In this document: positions 6,769-7,849 of the stretch, piece after piece
Position numbering within the stretch: position 1 is the stretch's first letter
Layout of the letters: every line of letters begins with the position of its first letter
DNA from: an uncultured Selenomonadales bacterium
GTDB taxonomy: Bacteria > Bacillota > Negativicutes > Selenomonadales > Selenomonadaceae
DNA: 7,849 nucleotides
Assembly: GCA_937915885.1 (NCBI GenBank)
Contig: CALGGP010000319.1
Span: 1-7,849, forward strand
Reading direction: 5' to 3'
Notes under the pieces: generated by a model
Told to the model about the DNA's origin: nothing
What the model saw: the letters and a program-made list of their open reading frames with translations, nothing else
The model's database searches: none
Program-made: the position numbers and the translations under genes

Positions 6769-6867
6769 ATGAAGCGCAACTACGGTAAATGGTCATTCGT
6801 GATCAGCGTAGCCCGACTGATTGGTGAGATCGCGAGCGAGCTCTACCACTTCATTTTCGACGATTGA
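6769..6867 (+). CDS. Small amphipathic peptide, unit 1 (toxin-like)
   Basis: This 32-codon ORF starts 7 bases after GGAGG within AAGGGAGGTGAT, a near-perfect anti-16S match. The peptide begins MKRNYGKWSFVISVARLIG and ends FIFDD. It has a basic start, a short hydrophobic or amphipathic core with charged residues, and an acidic end. It shares position, leader and ribosome site with the two peptides downstream but little sequence, and is longer than their 25 codons. It may be a diverged member of the set with changed or lost activity. A membrane-acting peptide is an inference from the units it sits beside. Confidence 0.6.
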   Translation: MKRNYGKWSFVISVARLIGEIASELYHFIFDD

Positions 6868-6965
6868 GCTTCAGCGAGAGCCGGTTAACCGCAAATTAAT
6901 CGGCTTCCCAAAACTTTAGAATCAGATACTATACCGAGATACTTGGAAAGGAAGTCGGCAGCAAG

Positions 6966-6986
6966 TCTGATCGGCGTCTTTTTTTT
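6966..6986 (+). terminator. 3' end of unit 1 transcript
   Basis: GATCGGCGTC is followed at once by T8 (6979-6986). I see no good local stem; the partner arm appears to be the 5' end of the same RNA (6722-6734). Confidence 0.5.
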
Positions 6987-7003
6987 CGCCCACAAATTTT
7001 TCA

Positions 7004-7032
7004 TGGACAAATCGTTTTTCATCTGTTAGAAT
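7004..7032 (+). promoter_or_regulatory. Promoter of small-peptide unit 2
   Basis: -35 TGGACA (7004-7009), 17-bp spacer, extended -10 TGTTAGAAT with the hexamer at 7027-7032. The start is predicted at about 7039-7040, the first base of the paired 5' arm. Confidence 0.8.
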
Positions 7033-7086
7033 TGGCGTTGACGGCGATCGAAGCCGACTTCCTCCCCGACGAAGGGAGGTGATAAC

Positions 7087-7164
7087 GTGACAATGTACCA
7101 GAAGATCTCCCTCGCCATCTCCATTGCGAGCCTGATCACGTCCGTCATCGGTTTGTTTAAATAA
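7087..7164 (+). CDS. Small hydrophobic peptide, unit 2 (holin-like/type I toxin-like)
   Basis: This 25-codon ORF starts with GTG at 7087, seven bases after GGAGG, the same spacing as the ATG starts of units 1 and 3. An in-frame ATG two codons later is 13 bases away and less likely. The peptide starts MTMYQKISLA, continues with a hydrophobic stretch of about 17 residues, and ends GLFK. It is one short membrane-spanning or membrane-inserting helix with Lys at both ends. The MTxYQ start and size recall the small putative holin-like toxins of Firmicutes. That likeness is from memory and the activity is inferred. Confidence 0.7.
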   Translation: MTMYQKISLAISIASLITSVIGLFK

Positions 7165-7242
7165 ATCGGCAAGTCGGCTAATTAGCCTTTAGCCCGACGC
7201 CCCTACAGATATAGTATCATCGAGGGGGAAGTCGGCAGCAAG

Positions 7243-7262
7243 TTCGGTCGTCGTCTTTTTTT
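7243..7262 (+). terminator. 3' end of unit 2 transcript
   Basis: The arm TTCGGTCGTCGTC runs straight into T7 (7256-7262). The strongest partner is the 5' end of the RNA at 7040-7052, not a nearby sequence. Confidence 0.55.
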
Positions 7263-7279
7263 CGTCCACAAATTTTTTA

Positions 7280-7308
7280 TGGACAAATCGTTTTTTATCT
7301 GTTAGAAT
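7280..7308 (+). promoter_or_regulatory. Promoter of small-peptide unit 3
   Basis: -35 TGGACA (7280-7285), 17-bp spacer, extended -10 TGTTAGAAT with the hexamer at 7303-7308. It is nearly identical to the unit 2 promoter. The start is predicted at about 7315-7316. Confidence 0.8.
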
Positions 7309-7363
7309 TGGCAACGGCGGCGATCGAAAGCCGGCTTCCTCCCAGACGAAGGGAGGTGATAGC

Positions 7364-7441
7364 ATGACGACGTATCAGAAAATCACCATCGCCCTCGGTA
7401 TCGCGAACGTGATCATCGCTATCATTGGACTGCTCAAGTAG
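7364..7441 (+). CDS. Small hydrophobic peptide, unit 3 (holin-like/type I toxin-like)
   Basis: This 25-codon ORF has its ATG seven bases after GGAGG. The peptide begins MTTYQKITIA and ends IIAIIGLLK, with a core made almost only of Ile, Val, Ala, Leu and Gly. It is the most hydrophobic of the three and the clearest candidate for a membrane-acting peptide. It aligns end to end with the unit 2 peptide without gaps (M-T-x-Y-Q-K-I start, I-G-L-x-K end). The DNA differs mainly at codon third positions and conservative changes, which suggests selection on the peptide. It is followed by a possible convergent antisense promoter. Confidence 0.72.
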   Translation: MTTYQKITIALGIANVIIAIIGLLK

Positions 7442-7519
7442 CATCCGACAAGTCGGCTAGCTCCAACTAGACGGCTTCAAAACCTAGAAAATATTATCTT
7501 CGAGGAAGTCGGCTGCAGG

Positions 7520-7536
7520 TTCGGTCGTCGCTTTTT
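7520..7536 (+). terminator. 3' end of unit 3 transcript
   Basis: TTCGGTCGTCGC is followed by T5 (7532-7536), a shorter tract than in units 1 and 2. As in the others, the partner arm is the RNA's own 5' end. Confidence 0.4.
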
Positions 7537-7553
7537 CCTATGTCCACAATCTG

Positions 7554-7582
7554 ATTCTATCAGACTAAATCGACGGCGTCAA
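7554..7582 (-). promoter_or_regulatory. Candidate antisense promoter facing unit 3
   Basis: On the minus strand, -35 TTGACG (7577-7582) and -10 TAGAAT (7554-7559) are 17 bp apart, with TGA before the -10 (extended). The start would be at about 7547. The RNA would first copy the complement of the unit 3 T-tract and 3' pairing arms, then the peptide ORF. The inverted repeat CTGAT/ATCAG (7551-7555, 7559-7563) sits on the -10 and could be an operator. Confidence 0.5.
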
Positions 7583-7631
7583 CTAAAATTTTTTTCTCGC
7601 CTGCTCCCGTCCTTCGGGGCAACGAGTAGGG
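7583..7631. other. Non-coding stretch between array and repeats
   Basis: I see no gene here. Together with the repeats to the right, the last 270 bases have no ORF with a ribosome site or a family likeness. The open frames across the repeats come from their GC-rich composition. Confidence 0.6.
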
Positions 7632-7708
7632 GGCGCCGCCGTCGCGCCCACCCCCCGAGTGCGGCGCCCGACTTAGCCCGTGGTTCCCACCCTCGCGCCG
7701 GCGGCGCC
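7632..7708. repeat. GC-rich inverted-repeat element, copy 2
   Basis: Left end GGCGCCGCCGTCG (7632-7644) and right end CGCCGGCGGCGCC (7696-7708) are inverted with one mismatch. The middle shares TTAGCCCGTGGTTCCCACCC with copy 1, which is about 2.3 kb away. Confidence 0.75.
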
Positions 7709-7727
7709 AAAATCTTTCGGGCGGGCG
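7673..7727. repeat. 55-bp exact direct repeat, first copy
   Basis: This is identical base for base to 7795-7849, 122 bp further on. It covers the right half of the inverted-repeat element plus a flank containing CTTTCGGGCGGGCG. Confidence 0.9.
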
Positions 7728-7744
7728 AAAAACATTCTTCGAGC

Positions 7745-7830
7745 GGCGCGCCCCCGTCGTCCGCTGCGCCCACCCTCGGAGTACGACGCCCGAATTAGCC
7801 CGTGGTTCCCACCCTCGCGCCGGCGGCGCC
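7745..7830. repeat. GC-rich inverted-repeat element, copy 3 (diverged left end)
   Basis: The right end CGCCGGCGGCGCC (7818-7830) is intact. The left side, GGCGCGCCCCCGTCG, is diverged. The middle again has TTAGCCCGTGGTTCCCACCC. Confidence 0.65.
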
Positions 7831-7849
7831 AAAATCTTTCGGGCGGGCG
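7795..7849. repeat. 55-bp exact direct repeat, second copy, at the window edge
   Basis: The second copy of the 7673-7727 sequence ends on the last base of the window. This suggests the assembly broke in a multi-copy repeat. Confidence 0.9.

Larger units (their letters stand above)
6722..6986 (+). other. Predicted unit 1 transcript with end-to-end pairing
   Basis: The 5' arm GACGGCGATCGAA (6722-6734) can pair with 6966-6978 at 11 of 13 positions. GCCGGCTTCC (6735-6744) pairs with GGAAGTCGGC (6950-6959) over 10 bp with one G-U. Leader hairpin CCTCCC (6743-6748)/GGGAGG (6756-6761) covers the ribosome site. A 10-bp hairpin follows the stop (6879-6888 with 6896-6905). Another CGGCTTCC at 6901-6908 could compete for the 3' arm. 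The RNA probably ends in the T8 run at 6979-6986. Confidence 0.55.
7040..7262 (+). other. Predicted unit 2 transcript with end-to-end pairing
   Basis: The 5' arm GACGGCGATCGAA (7040-7052) pairs with TTCGGTCGTCGTC (7243-7255) at all 13 positions, with two G-U pairs. GCCGACTTCC (7053-7062) pairs perfectly with GGAAGTCGGC (7227-7236). Only a 6-nt bulge (7237-7242) breaks the 3' side. The leader hairpin is CCTCCC (7061-7066)/GGGAGG (7074-7079). The hairpin after the stop is 7173-7181 with 7189-7198. AAGTCGGCT at 7171-7179 is a second possible partner for the 5' arm. The predicted length is about 223 nt. Confidence 0.65.
7316..7536 (+). other. Predicted unit 3 transcript with end-to-end pairing
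   Basis: GGCGGCGATCGAA (7316-7328) pairs with TTCGGTCGTCGCT (7520-7532) at all 13 positions, with three G-U pairs. GCCGGCTTCCTC (7330-7341) pairs with GAGGAAGTCGGC (7502-7513) over 12 bp with one G-U. G7317-C7531 replaces the A-T pair of unit 2, a compensatory change. The leader hairpin is 7338-7343 with 7351-7356. The hairpin after the stop is 7450-7460 with 7467-7477, with one mismatch. The predicted length is about 221 nt. Confidence 0.65.
6681..7550 (+). repeat. Tandem array of three small-peptide transcription units
   Basis: The three units share the same order: promoter, 5' element GGCGATCGAA, leader hairpin, AAGGGAGGTGAT ribosome site, mini-ORF, hairpin, GAAGTCGGC arm, T-tract, GTCCACAA. 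Distances between -10 boxes are 319 and 276 bp. Units 2 and 3 are almost identical from the upstream T-tract to the ribosome site. Unit 1 is more diverged in promoter spacer, peptide and length. This indicates tandem duplication, most recently between units 2 and 3. Confidence 0.85.

Noticed and set aside
6681..7550. CRISPR array
   Set aside because: The period is 276-319 bp with promoters and ORFs inside; there are no short equal repeats with spacers.
7560..7832. 90-codon minus-strand open frame across the right-end repeats
   Set aside because: It consists of the GC-rich repeat, has no ribosome site or family likeness, and the same pseudo-peptide (GWEPRA..., GGNHGL...) appears wherever the repeat occurs.

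Overview
This looks like one short assembled contig from a bacterium, probably a Firmicute of the Negativicutes (Selenomonas/Quinella-like). That placement is an inference. It rests on strong AAGGAG-type ribosome sites, tight gene packing, the style of the LeuB and AHAS proteins, and runs of Uma2-family genes. The first 40 bases are Illumina adapter, not genome, and the right edge stops inside a repeat. The window is therefore probably bounded by assembly breaks on both sides.

Left and middle (51-5272) is a compact minus-strand run of six genes, read from right to left. A secreted DUF3298/RsiV-like protein comes first, then four tandem Uma2 (DUF820) nuclease-fold genes, then ilvB, the acetohydroxyacid synthase catalytic subunit. 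Gaps are only 4-18 bp and each gene has its own ribosome site, so the six are probably co-transcribed. Upstream on the same strand is leuB (5503-6567), with a clear promoter at 6599-6627. The 230 bp between leuB and the six-gene run holds a GC-rich inverted repeat and no promoter I can see. Branched-chain amino-acid genes (ilvB, leuB) thus bracket a Uma2 cluster.

Right (6680-7560) is the most interesting part. It holds three tandem plus-strand units of about 220-265 bp. Each has a near-consensus promoter (TGGACA, 17 bp, extended -10 TGnTAGAAT), a 5' leader whose Shine-Dalgarno lies in a hairpin, and an ORF of 25-32 codons for a small hydrophobic or amphipathic peptide. Each then has a hairpin just after the stop codon and a 3' arm ending in a T-tract. 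The predicted 5' end of each RNA can pair with its own 3' end over about 23 bp. The pairing is kept in all three units, with some compensatory changes. A minus-strand promoter-like site at 7554-7582 points into the 3' end of the third unit and could make an antisense RNA. Together this fits a tandem type I toxin-antitoxin-like locus with mRNA end-to-end folding. Peptide toxicity and the antisense RNA are inferences.

Far right (7583-7849) is non-coding, GC-rich repeat sequence. It carries two more copies of the repeat seen between leuB and the six-gene run, including an exact 55-bp direct repeat that runs to the last base.
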